A stretch of DNA of 64,000 nucleotides from Hydrangea macrophylla (taxonomy: Eukaryota > Streptophyta > Magnoliopsida > Cornales > Hydrangeaceae). The DNA lies in assembly GCA_033977485.1 (NCBI GenBank), contig CM066983.1, forward strand, positions 62,491,010-62,555,009, in the 5' to 3' direction. Numbering within the stretch: position 1 is the first letter of the stretch; every line of letters begins with the position of its first letter. The notes under the pieces are model-generated. The model was not told the origin of the DNA, did not search any database, and saw only the letters and a program-made list of their open reading frames with translations. Positions 43,347 to 55,100 of the stretch are shown one piece after another. Both the position numbers and the translations under genes were made by a program.

Positions 43347-44110
43347 GCTACACGAGGTATGAATTCTAGATCTGTGTTTTATAAGAAATTTACATGTTTC
43401 ACATATCGGACTAGATATTTTTGATCCGGGCGAAATTCATGTATAAATTAGGCCCATTATTTATGCACATAAAAATGTGGTAAATACACATATGAATGTT
43501 TATGTGTGCATGCTATGTGTCTACTTGGGTCAAAGGGTGTGCAATTCCATCTAGGGTAAGCTCCTCGAAGTTTGAGGATTCTGATATCGATAGTTGCTGT
43601 GCCTGGCATTGAGAAATCCCCAGCCAGGGCACTAGGTGCGTGGTAGAGGAAGGCCTTTCACGACATCAATCTCATTTACTGGATGAAAACGTGCCTCTCT
43701 ACCTAGAGACTAATTGATGTGTCTAGATGTTTTAAAACAAAAATTGTCATATAAGTATATTTTTAGAATTGTGCACTCAGCATATACCTGAGCAGTGGAG
43801 CTCTACTCCATTGCAGGTGATAAGAAGAGAGGAAAGAAGAAACGTGAAGAGTGAGGCCGATGGGATGACAGGATCGCTCTTGTATATGTTTTTGTTTCCA
43901 TTCCAAATGTTGTAATAAAGATTTGGAGAAGTTGAAACCATGTATTTAGTTAGAATCTTGGAATGGATTTGTACTTATTGCAACCTGTAGTAAGACTTCT
44001 GTAATAATGTTTTGAATCGTTGAAATAGAGTAGTGAATGTGTTGGAATTAGGTTGGAGAATCGTAGATTGAAAATCTGTAGAATGCTTAGCAAACTGAGG
44101 GAAAACTGGC

Positions 44111-44519
44111 AGTCAACTGGAGGCCTGTTTTGAACCAGCTACTACTCTAAAATATTGAAAAGCAATTGACTGGGTCCCCAACGCAGTCGACTGGATCATT
44201 GAGTTGAAATGTTATTTTTCTTTCTATGAAAGAAACAGTCGACTGGGCGAAAACCACAGTTGACTAGATTGTGGTTTCAAAATGGAAATTTCTAATTCAG
44301 TCGACGGGAAGATACTAGTCGACTGGAAAATTAATACCACAGTCGACTGGGTCCCCCGACACAGTCAACTGGTTGAACTGCAGAGATTTTGGGCTCTCTG
44401 TAATTTACAATTCTAGTCAACTGGACCTATGTTCAGTCGACTGGATTGGCTGCTGAAATTTTAGGCTCTCTGTATCTTGCATTTCCAGTCGACCGGACCT
44501 CTGTTCAGTCGACTGGATT
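44111..44519. repeat. CAGTCGACTGG palindrome array in outer solo LTR
   Basis: About a dozen units of CAGTCGACTGG or single-base variants are spaced 15-45 bp apart. Several variants are CAGTCAACTGG or CAGTTGACT, that is, loss of the central CG. Short phrases such as GGCTCTCTGTA also recur between units. Confidence 0.92.
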
Positions 44520-44695
44520 GCTGGTTTCAAATGGGGTATTTCTTTTAGTGTTTTCAAATGCAAAAAACTTTTTGTAACTCTGAATTTCATGGATTTTACT
44601 TATGTTTTTTGCTACTATTTACTTTATTTGAATTGGATGAGTCTTGATGGCATACCAAGTGTCCTATTTTCGCCCGTACAGGATTGGTCGTGACA

Positions 44696-46830
44696 GAAAT
44701 AAACAAACAGAATTGTCTCTAAATTTTGCAGAGAACTTTTCATAGAAATTATGATAATGAAAAACAAAAACATAGGATGTCTTGATAACATGTTGTTTAT
44801 TTGTGTAACGAATGTATAACAAATTGTTTCTAATATTAAAAATATATACAATTGTACCTATATCATGAATTCATGTCTAAAAAATTCAGAGATATTCTCT
44901 ACAGAATCACACAGTCATAAATGTCTCTACAAATTTCAAACACATTTCAAACAATTAGTGAGAATGAAGAAAACAAATACATGCAGAGGACGTCTCTGTA
45001 TAACATATTATGGATTTGAAAAATGTTTCGCCACAATCACCATATCCATTCAAAACATCAATAAAAAGCAATTCATTGCAACAAGAAATTAGAACTACAC
45101 TTTGTATTTAATAAGCAAGAAGGTAATTACAAATGCCTTCTATTCTATACCATATTTAATAGCTCAATTACATTTTCATTTTCATTTTCTTCATCTTCTT
45201 TCCGTTTTCTTATCTTCTTGGTTATTATTATCGGTATGCATGCTTCTATTTTCTTTACCTATATAGTGTGGCTCCAATTCTTTATGTTTTCTTCTTTACT
45301 TGTTCAATCTGTTGCTTTCTTGCAATGGCTACATCACAAGATGATCCCCAAGCATACATATATAAGAAATATCTCTGAATATCATAAAGCATACATAAGA
45401 AGTCATTTTGAAAAATAGCATAAGAATTAAAGCATACATAAAAATGTATTTAAAAATAACTTAAGAATATCACATGGATACATAAAAAAAAATATAGCTT
45501 AAAAGTGCATAAAAAATGTTTCTTAAAATGGATAAGAGTCACAAGTACACATGAGAAATGTCTCGGAAATTTGCATCACTGTCACAAGCATTCACAATAA
45601 ATCTCTTTGAAATTTTCTAACAATCCCTAGCATAAGAATCAATATTTGTGAAGTCTGGATAAGAATCAAAATCAAACAAAAATAAATGTCTTAAAAAATT
45701 GCATAACAATTAAAGCATAAGAATGATAACCATATACAAGAAATGTCTTTGAAAATTGCATAACAATAACAAGCGTCATATTCATAAGCATGCACGACAA
45801 ATGTGTCTGAAAATTGCATAACAATAACAAGCATGAACAAGAAAGTCTCTGAAAACTGCATAACGATCAGAAGCATAAGAATCACAATCATATGGAAAGA
45901 AATGTCTCTAAAAATTATATAACAATCACACACATAAGAATAACAATCATACATATGGATGAAATGTATTCACAAAATTGCATAGTTTTAACATGGATAA
46001 GGATAACAAGCATATGTTGCATGCATAATAAATGTCTGTGAAAATTGCATAAGAATCACAATCTAATATATGAAATGTTTCTCAAAAATTGTGTAATAAT
46101 TTAAAGTATACAAAATTAGTGTCTTTAAAAAATCGTATGAGAATCACAAGCATAAGATTTACAAACACACACAACAAAATGCCTTTGGAAATTTGCATAG
46201 CACATCACAAACATGTATGATAAGAAATGTCTCTAAAATTTTGCATAACATTCACAACCATCTATAAAAAATATCTCTAAAAATTTGTAAGAAGCCCAAG
46301 CGTTAGATATCACAAGCATTCATAACTCTGAGAATTTGCAATATAACCACAAACATACAGGATAAGAAATGTCTCTGAAATTTACAAAACAATCACTATC
46401 ATAGCTTTAAAAAATGTCACTAAAACTTGCACAAGAAGTCGAATCATTCAAATCACAAGAATGCACAAGAAATGTTTTGAATAATAATTTTTCGCATTAG
46501 AATCCCCAGCATGCATAAAAATCTCTCTGGAAATTAACATAATAATCTCAAGCATACGAATACAAACTATATGTATGAAATGTCTCTGAAAAATTTTAGT
46601 AATGTAACAAGTATAAGAATGATGACAAGTCTATTTTTAAAAAAATCTGCTTAACTATCCCAAGCATAAGTATCACAAGTGTGAGAATACTAAGCACATA
46701 TCATAAATGTCTCTAAAAAATTTCCATAACAATCATAATCTAGGAACTGAAATGATATATAAGAGATACTTATCATTTAGAGATATTCTTCTGAAACTTA
46801 AAAGTTGTAGGAAATGCTTGTCAAAATTTA
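44696..46830. repeat. ATGTCTCT-rich degenerate repeat region, right part
   Basis: From about 45490 to 46760 this is a diverged tandem array of units near 55-65 bp with the order AGAAATGTCTCTGAAAATT, GCATAACAATCACAAGC, ATAAGAATCACAA. Roughly 20 units can be followed. Short open frames inside are by-products of the repeat. 44700-45490 has the same words less regularly. Confidence 0.75.
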
Positions 46831-47009
46831 GGAATATCATATAAGCCCTATGAATAATATCTCTTGTTATTTGACATCCACCTTCTCTCTCGCGAACACA
46901 CACAAAACCTATGCAATTTCAATCTCGATCAATAGTCACATAACTCTCCTTCTCTCTCCCCAATTGCATACAATCTCCAATACTTTTCTTCGTCATACTT
47001 ATAAGCTTA
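46831..47009. other. short non-coding stretch before Harbinger MITE
   Basis: Pyrimidine-rich, with CTTCTCTCTCGCG and CTCTCCTTCTCTCTCC. No gene is supported. Confidence 0.4.
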
Positions 47010-47269
47010 GGGCCTGTTTGGTTGTCCCTTTAAATTGAATGGTTCCATTCAAATTTTGTAAAGAAGTTAAAGGCAAAATTCATCACCATGAATGAATCCA
47101 TTTACAAATAAGAGAGATTTCACCATATTTCTTCTTATGAGGCAATTTGTTCATTTTTCTAGAATGCCAAAATTCATGATTGCAAGCATCATTTTTGATA
47201 CGAGCATCCGTTTTCTAAATGAAACCATTCAAGCTCTTTATCTTTTTATATAAAATTGTGTACAGAAAT
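47010..47269. mobile_element. PIF/Harbinger-type MITE, left part
   Basis: The terminal repeat GGGCCTGTTTGGTTGTCC starts at 47010 and its exact reverse complement ends at 55477. TTA (47007-47009 and 55478-55480) is the 3-bp target duplication typical of PIF/Harbinger. The 8.16-kb LTR element has inserted near its right end, leaving about 260 bp here and about 41 bp after it (55437-55477). Confidence 0.88.
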
Positions 47270-47534
47270 TGTAGTGACCCGGAATTTTAAAACAAATATT
47301 AAGATTTATTATTTCTTTTTCGTCAAAGAAAAATACCAGATTTGGGATATTAGCAATGTAACTTTTACCTGTGTGTGTGCATCATCGCGTGAGCTCAGCA
47401 CACACAAGTATTTCCCTTGTTGAACTTGGTGCCAAAGTTAACAGTTTGTAAAACTTATGCAGTGTGTGCATGTGAGCAGTGTGTGTGTAGGTGGCTTAGG
47501 CTTGAAGCCTCTTGGAGGCCAAGCAATCTTATTG

Positions 47535-47543
47535 CTATATATG
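47535..47543 (+). promoter_or_regulatory. LTR TATA box (candidate)
   Basis: TATATATGA follows CTTATTGC and precedes CACACACACCC; the 3' LTR has it at 52454-52462 and the solo LTR has CTATAAATG at the same place (40065). Longer (TA)n runs lie downstream, so the assignment is tentative. Confidence 0.5.
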
Positions 47544-48352
47544 AGCACACACACCCTTCATAACTTAAACTCTCAGTCTCTCAATTCTCCAATGTCCCTC
47601 CCTCTCGGCATATATATATATATATATGTGTATGTGCAGAATATATATAGATAGTTATATATATATATTCAAGGAATCAAAGCTTGGATTATTGTTTTGG
47701 GAATTCAATGCTATTATCAGTAAATTCATTTGGGTAAGTTTCTGTAAATTCATGATTTTAATTTCAGGTTATTTAAACTGTTAGTGTAGATTATATATAT
47801 AGAGAGTTACATATATACTCAAACCTACATATAATTACATTCAAGAAATTTGACAATTAAGCTTTGGGTTTTGGAATTCTTTATATCTTTCTGAAATTTG
47901 GAAGTTGGGTAAGATTTCTACATCAATTTTAATTTGGTTTCAGTTTACTTTAGACTTTGTAGAAATTGATATATATATATATATATAACTTTGTATATAT
48001 ATCGTTGAGGGTCTGAAATTAGCGAGCAGAAAAACTGTGACAGAAATTTGATTTCTATATATCAAATGAAAGGTCTCGATCCCACAAGGCTCCCTTTCGA
48101 ATTTCAAAAGCTGATTCATAGCGATTGCGACGAACGGTCGAAGTAAAGTTTTGTCACCATTTGGTTTTTCGATAAAATCAGGAGCTGTGTTTTGATTCTT
48201 GAAAAACTGATTTCATATTTGAAATCTAAGCGGAAAAAGGAAGAGATCCATATATTGAAAGTCCTGTTTTGGTTAAGTTTTCAAACTGGGTAAAATTTAT
48301 CCTTTAATTTCAAAACAGGGGAAGAAAAGAGGAAGAAGACGACTCTGTGACA

Positions 48353-48502
48353 TCTCGCGCGCGCGACCTGCGCGAGCGAGAGGTCGCGCGAACGGCCCGC
48401 GCGCGCGACCAGGAAATTTTTGAAAAAAAAAACTGTTTTTAAATGACCACGTGGCTTTACTGAACGCATTCTGCGCGAGCGAGGTCCCGCACGCGCGACC
48501 TC
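48353..48502. repeat. CpG-dense GCGCGAGCG block, 5' LTR
   Basis: Same organisation as 40888-41054, but the second run is shortened to about one and a half units. Confidence 0.9.
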
Positions 48503-50495
48503 AGGCAGTCTAGTGAAAACTCTTATTTTCTTATACTTGAGTCAGATTTGAGCTAAGGGACCTTGTACCCTATGCTTTAAGAGTTGTACTTTACTTTAAT
48601 AGTAGTTGTACTTGTGCTTAAAGGTGTTGTACCTCACTGATATACGCGCATTATTGTATATCGAGATTTGTAACAGATTGAGCAGTTCCAGTTTCTGTTC
48701 TGATTAAATTATTCAGACTATCCTCGGTGAACGGTAGTTCCGTATAACCCTCAATAAAGTTGTATAACATGTTAACAGTGTACTTATAGGTTTACATGAA
48801 CTGTGATGCTTTAAGTGTTTACTTGAGTTGCTATACCTTAAGTGTTTACTCGAGTTGCTATGCTTACGTGTTTACCTGGGTGATTTTAGCATGTCTATTG
48901 TGTTGCTTTAATCGATAGCATGTTTTGATATGTAATTTATGAAATGTTGAATATGTCTGGATGCTTAGAGCTCGCATATGTCATATCATTTCATAAGCAT
49001 GAGCATGAACACGAAAATCACGAAAATGATTTTTGGGATGAAAGACCTTAGAGGCTTTCAATTTTTGAAAAAGGGAAGACCTTAGAGGCTTCCAGATTTT
49101 AAAAAGGGAAGACCTTAGAGGCTTCCATGCATAAAACCCTCTAGGAGGGATTTTGTTTTGAAAGATAGAAATCCCAGATTTGTGGGTAGGCGTGTGAGAT
49201 GGGTACCACTAGGAACTCGAATTGCGGGATGTGCTGCAAGAAACCCCCGTAACGGTAAAGGCTAGGCCTCCGTGTAATTCGTAAGGCCCAAAGTCCCACA
49301 CGTTTGAGGCTAGGCCTACGTGGACGGGAAGCCCATGGTCCGGGTAATGATATTGACGATCGAGGGTGAGTGTTTGAAAATGCACGAAAAGTGATTTTCA
49401 TACATGACATTGGTATTCATTGCACTAATGCATGTTATATAACAGATGTTATTGTGCGATTATATGACTATACGAGCCTTTTTGGCTTATGGACTATCAA
49501 ACCTTTCCTTTTCAGGTGATATAGATAAGGGTAAGGCTCTCGAGATTTGATGAACTTCCGCTTTGTTTGGAGGTCGGGTTTATGGGATTTTATTTTAATG
49601 TTGGTTGAAAGAGCATGTTATGATTTAATTGGACAAGTGTTAGTCCACCTGCTTTTAAATAGCATGATAGCTTAACTCTGATTTTCCGTTGCTTATCTTA
49701 AAAACGATTTGTTTCAAGAAAGGATAGTTTTCAAATAAAAACCCGATTTCTGTGTTATTGATGTTTTCCAAATGATGAATATAATTTTCAAGCCCGGAGT
49801 AGAGTTTACCCGTGAAGATCCCGTTTAGGGAAGAAATTGCGAGATCATGATACTTTGTATTCTTAAAAACCTTGGGTTTTTATTTTAACAGTTTCTAACG
49901 TTTGAGAAAAAAAAGAAATAAATCATTGTATTACCTTTCAACATGTGAAACCAAGTTTGAGTTTCTATTTAAAGATTGTATTCTAAAGTTTGAGACGGAG
50001 ATTTGATAAATGTTTATCAAATCTATATATTTTCCGCTGCACTATTGTTCATTTGATAAACCGATAAAGAATTTCTGTTAATGTCTTTTAAATTGACAAG
50101 CAAAGATTTTCAAAAGACTAATTGAATGCTTCCGCTATAGTTTTACTCAGATCCGTGTGTCTTTAAAGATTTTGTTTCCCATCAAAGATTAAAAAGGCTA
50201 TTCTATGCTTCAGCAGTAACCCTTGGAGTCTGGGACTCGGGGCGTTGTATAATGATATCAAAGTTTTGAGGTTTCAAAGTTTAAATATTTCAGAGCTTCC
50301 GAGTTTAAATAATTTTAAAGTTTAAACGTTTGATTTTCTAAAGAGAATGTTTTCAGGTAAGCTTCGGGTCTATGACTCGAAGCATTACAAGTACGTTCAG
50401 TCCTTCCGTTCTTGGTTATTATATAACTATTTTATATTACATTAGCACCCCCTCGCCCGCGGGAACCGTGCCGGGACGGGGCGGGGCGCTACAAA

Positions 50496-50506
50496 TGGTA
50501 TCAGAG
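50496..50506 (+). promoter_or_regulatory. primer-binding site, initiator Met tRNA
   Basis: TGGTATCAGAG starts 2 bp after the 5' LTR. After 11 matching bases it departs from the usual GCC continuation. Confidence 0.88.
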
Positions 50507-52176
50507 AATAACCGGGTCGAATACTTTGGACGTTGGGTTATGTGCTCGCCTTTATAAGTCTTATCAACATGTTATACATGTTAGTTGATAACCGACATAT
50601 GATTTGATATGTGTTAACCTGTTACCTTATAACTTGTGATGTGCTATTTAAAGTTTTAACTGCACGTATCTTTGAAAAGATGAATTGATCATGCCTACTT
50701 GCCTGATGGACTATGTGATATAACATGCTACATTGTTTAAGATGCTTACATGCTTACATGTTGAGTTAAACGACAAACATGCTAGAAATATTTCTATCTA
50801 CGAATATGTTTATGCCGTTATGCATACCCGTGAGACGTGTACACCATTGTGTTATACCCATGAGTGCGGCTTGAATTAAATTCTTGTGTAAAATGGGTAG
50901 TCAGAGACTGTGTGTAGTTCCTATGCCCTCCTGTTTCGAGAGTTAGGTTGTAGGTAACTTCTTGACTTTTGGGGTAGTCTCTCCTTTGGGTTACACTTCG
51001 GTACTCCCTATTGCTTGGGAATTCTTTTGAACAGTTGAATTCACTCATTTATGAGCTAGGTATGTTTGCCTTTACGGATTCTTGGCGTTGATTTTGATGA
51101 CTGGTTATGTCAGTGGAGCTTCTTGGTGTGGCTATCTTTCTGTGTAAGTTCACGCGGTTTTCTGAACGAGAGTATCATTCTGTGATCATATCATTTTGTG
51201 ATCATGTCTTTCTATGGGATCTTTGAGATTATTATATCAACCCTTAATTGTTTGAGAAATGTCATCAGAAGAAATGTATAGGGAGCATCGTAATAAGCAG
51301 TTATATGTTCTGTGAGTACAGGAATTTGAGATAGTACGTGAGGTGGAATATATAGTGCATTTGCTATTTTGCCTGGACTTGGTCCTGGTAAGTATTTCGT
51401 GGTTCACAAAAGTAGGACATTAACCTCTGCTTCGAACTTGAGTTATGTGTTGTGACGTGAGTACATGGAATATGAGTTGAGTATATCGGGGACCGACAAT
51501 AGCGTCGTTGGAGATATTAATCATGTTAGATTAGTATATTTATGTGGATATTGGACGGTTGAGGAATCTCTCAACCTATCTTACGATATTATCGTACGAT
51601 GTGATTTTGCGGTATTTCTTTATGACTTCCTTTACGGTTTATGGTATATAGATGAGGAATCTTTCATCTTGTATTACGGTGTATTCTAATACGGTACTAT
51701 TCTGGCTTATTCTAATACGGTGTATATGGGACGGTTGAGGAATCTCTCAACCTATTTGACAATATTATCTCAAGATGTATTCTATTTACGGTGTATATGG
51801 GATGGTTGAGGAATCTCTCAACCTATTTACGGTGATATCATGTTATGGCATATATGGAGCGGTTGAGGAATCTCTCAACTTGTAATATGGTAGATGTTGG
51901 ACTCTGAGAATTGAATCTCGTTTCAAATTTTGAGGAATGCTATTTGAGGATAAGATACTAGGCTTCACAGATACTAGGCTTCTGTGAAAATTGCTTCAAA
52001 GGAGATGAAGCATTATGACCTACTTTGAATAAGGTTCTTGCGATCCGACATTTCAGAAAGCTCGTGAATGAATATCCGTGTTATAAAAAGTAATGTGAAA
52101 CATTCCTTGGATTGCGTTGCGATTACCTTGGTTATCAAATTGACCTTACTTGAATTTCGTGGACGAAATTCTTTTA
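50507..52176 (+). other. non-coding interior of the 47270-55431 element
   Basis: No gag, protease, reverse transcriptase or integrase motif could be read in any frame. The longest open frame (51465-51689) overlaps the hairpin repeats and shows no family features. The distinctive content is five copies of a small hairpin at 51557-51880. The end (52155-52175) keeps the GAATTTCGTGGACGAAATTC text found at the end of pol in chromoviruses. Confidence 0.75.
51557..51880 (+). repeat. five-copy hairpin repeat with compensatory changes
   Basis: Copies lie at 51557-51576, 51650-51669, 51733-51752, 51804-51823 and 51861-51880. Copies 1, 3 and 4 read GGTTGAG, loop GAATCT, CTCAACC, a 7-bp stem. Copy 2 reads AGATGAG, GAATCT, TTCATCT: two stem pairs are changed on both sides (G-C to A-T, T-A to A-T) and one becomes G-T. 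Copy 5 ends in T, giving one G-T pair. Text around each copy (TACGGT, TATATGG) is also repeated. Confidence 0.92.
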
Positions 52177-52188
52177 AAGGGGGTAGAG
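52177..52188 (+). promoter_or_regulatory. polypurine tract before 3' LTR
   Basis: AAAGGGGGGTAGAG-type purine run directly before TGTAGTGACC. Confidence 0.8.
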
Positions 52189-55100
52189 TGTAGTGACCCG
52201 GAATTTTAAAACAAATATTAAGATTTATTATTTCTTTTTCGTCAAAGAAAAATACCAGATTTGGGATATTAGCAGTGTAACTTTTACCTGTGTGTGTGCG
52301 TCATCGTGTGAGCTCAGCACACACAAGTATTTCCCTTGTTGAACTTGGTGCCAAAGTTAACAGTTTGTAAAACTTGTGCAGTGTGTGCATGTGAGCAGTG
52401 TGTGTGTAGGGGGCTTAGGCTTGAAGCCTCTTGGAGGCCAAGCAATCTTATTGCTATATATGAGCACACACACCCTTCATAACTTAAACTCTCAGTCTCT
52501 CAATTCTCCAATGTCCCTCCCTCTCGGCATATATATATATGTGTATGTGCAGAATATATATAGATAGTTATATATATATATTCAAGGAATCAAAGCTTGG
52601 ATTATTGTTTTGGGAACTCAATGCTATTATCAGTAAATTCATTTGGGTAAGTTTCTGTAAATTCATGATTTTAATTTCAGGTTATTTAAAATGTTAGTGT
52701 AGATTATATATAGAGAGAGTTACATATATACTCAAACCTACATATAATTACATTCAAGAAATTTGACAATCAAGCTTTGGGTTTTGGAATTCATTATATC
52801 TTTCTAAAATTTGGAAGTTGGGTAAGATTTCTACATCAATTTTAATTTGGTTTCATTTTACTTTAGACTTTGTAGAAATTGATATATATATATATAACTT
52901 TGTATATATATCATTGAGGGTCTGAAATTCGTGAGCAGAAAAACTGTGACAGAAATTTGATTTCTATATATCCAATGAAAGGTCTCGATCCCATGAGGCT
53001 TCCTTTCGAATTTCAAAAGCTAATTCATAGCGGTTGCGAAGAAGGTCGAATTAAAGTTTTGTCACCATTTGATTTTTCGATAAAATCAGGAGCTGTGTTT
53101 TGATTCTTGAAAAACTGATTTCATATTTGAAATCTATGCGGAAAAAAGAAGAGATCCATATATTGGAAGTCCTGTTTTGGTTAAGTTTTCAAACTGGGTA
53201 AAATTTAGCCTTTAATTTCAAAACAGGGGAAGAAAAGAGGAAGAAGACGACTCTGTGACATCTCGCGCGCGCGACCCGCGCGAGCGAGAGGTCGCGCGAA
53301 CGGCCCGCGCGCGCGACCAGGCAATTTTTGAAAAAAAAAAAAATTTGTTTTTAAATGACCACGTGGCTTTACTGAACGCATTCAGCGCGAGCGAACCGCG
53401 CGAGGGGGCCGCGCGAGCGAGCGGCCCGCGCGCGCGACCTCAGACAGTCTAGTGAAAACTCTTATTTTCTTATACTTGAGTCAGATTTGAGCTAAGGGAC
53501 CTTGTACCCTATGCTTTAAGAGTTGTACTTTACTTTAATAGTAGTTGTACTTGTGCTTAAAGGTGTTGTACCTCACTAATATACGCACATTATTGTATAT
53601 CGAGATTTGTAACAGATTGAGCAGTTCCAGTTTCTGTTCTGATTAAATTATTCAGACTATCCTCGGTGAACGGTAGTTCCGTATAACCCTCAATAAAGTT
53701 GTATAACATGTTAACAGTGTACTTATAGGTTTACATGAACTGTGATGCTTTAAGTGTTTACTTGAGCTGCTATACCTTAAGTGTTTACTCGAGTTGCTAT
53801 CCTTTCGTGTTTACCTGGGTGATTTCAGCATGTCTATTGTGTTGCTTTAATCGATAGCATGTTTTGATATTTAATTTATGAAATGTTGAATATATCTGGA
53901 TGCTTAGAGCTCGCATATGTCATATCATTTCATAAGCATGAGCATGAACACGAAAATCACGAAAATGATTTTTGGGATGAAAGACCTTAGAGGCTTTCAA
54001 TTTTTGAAAAGGGAAGACCTTAGAGGCTTCCAGATTTTTAAAAGGGAAGACCTTAGAGGCTTCCATGCATAAAACCCTCTAGGAGGGATTTTGTTTTGAA
54101 AGATAGAAATCCCGGATTTGTGGGTAGGCGTGTGAGATGGGTACCACTAGGAACTCGAATTGTGGGATGTGCTGCAAGAAACCCCCATAACGGTAAAGAC
54201 TTGGCCTCCGTGTAATTCGTAAGGCCCAAAGTCCCGCACGTTTGAGGCTAGGCCTACGTGGACGGGAAGCCCATGGTCCGGGTAATGATATTGACGATCG
54301 AGGGTGAGTGTTTGAAAATGCACGAAAAGTGATTTTCATATATGACATTGGCATTCATTGCACTCATACATGTTATATAACAGATGTTATTGTGCGGTTA
54401 TATGACTATACGAGCCTTTTTGACTTATGGACTATCAAACCTTTCCTTTTCAGGTGATATAGATAAGGGTAAGGCTCTCGAGATTTGATGAACTTCCGCT
54501 TTGTTTGGAGGTCGGGTTTATGGAATTTTATTTTAATGTTGGTTCAAAGAGCATGTTATGATTTAATTGGACAAGTGTTAGTCCACCTGCTTTTAAATAG
54601 CATGATAGCTTAACTCTGATTTTCCGTTGCTTATCTTAAAAACGATTTGTTTCAAGAAAGGATAGTTTTCAAATGAAAACCCGATTTCTGTGTTATTAAT
54701 GTTTTCCAAATGATGAATATAATTTTCAAGCCCGGAGTAGAGTTTACCCGTGAAGATCCCGTTTAGGGAAGAGATTGCGAGATCATGATACTTTGTATTC
54801 TTAAAAACCTTGGATTTTTATTTTAAGAGTTTCTAACGTTTGAGAAAAAAAAGAAATAAATCATTGTATTACCTTTCAACATGTGAAACCAAGTTTGAGT
54901 TTCTATTTAAAGATTGTATTCTAAAGTTTGAGAAGGAGATTTGATAAATATTTATCAAATCTATATATTTTCCGCTGCACTATTGTTCATTTGATAAACC
55001 GATAAAGAATTTCTGTTAATGTCTTTTAAATTGACAAGCAAAGATTTTCAAAAGACTAATTGAATGCTTCCGCTATAGTTTTACTCAGATCCGTGAGTCT

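Larger units (their letters stand above)
39816..43352 (+). mobile_element. solo LTR (inner), same family as 47270-55431 element
   Basis: It starts TGTAGTGACC and ends GGGGCGCTACA, with CGAGG at 39811-39815 and 43353-43357 as a perfect target duplication. It aligns along its length with the LTRs at 47270-50493 and 52189-55431. Without the 294-bp MITE and its 9-bp duplication it is 3234 bp, the same size. Features: TATA-like CTATAAAT at 40065-40072, CpG-dense block at 40888-41054, G-run repeat at the 3' end. Confidence 0.93.
38986..44695 (+). mobile_element. solo LTR (outer), holding a nested solo LTR
   Basis: It starts TGTCACACCTGCCC at 38986 and ends GGTCGTGACA at 44695. It is flanked by GAAAT at 38981-38985 and 44696-44700, a perfect 5-bp target duplication. 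Without the nested insertion it is about 2.17 kb. The right part carries a CAGTCGACTGG array. No primer site follows, so it is a solo LTR. The short start and end words are of the Ty3/gypsy type. Confidence 0.88.
47270..50493 (+). repeat. 5' LTR of the 47270-55431 element
   Basis: It contains a TATA-like GCTATATATGAG around 47535-47543, several (TA)n runs, the CpG block at 48353-48502 and a GGGGCGGGG terminus. Confidence 0.93.

Noticed and set aside
45490..46760. Open frames such as the 87-codon frame at 45691-45954 (minus)
   Set aside because: They arise from translating the tandem repeat and show only periodic Cys/Tyr/Ile-rich text.
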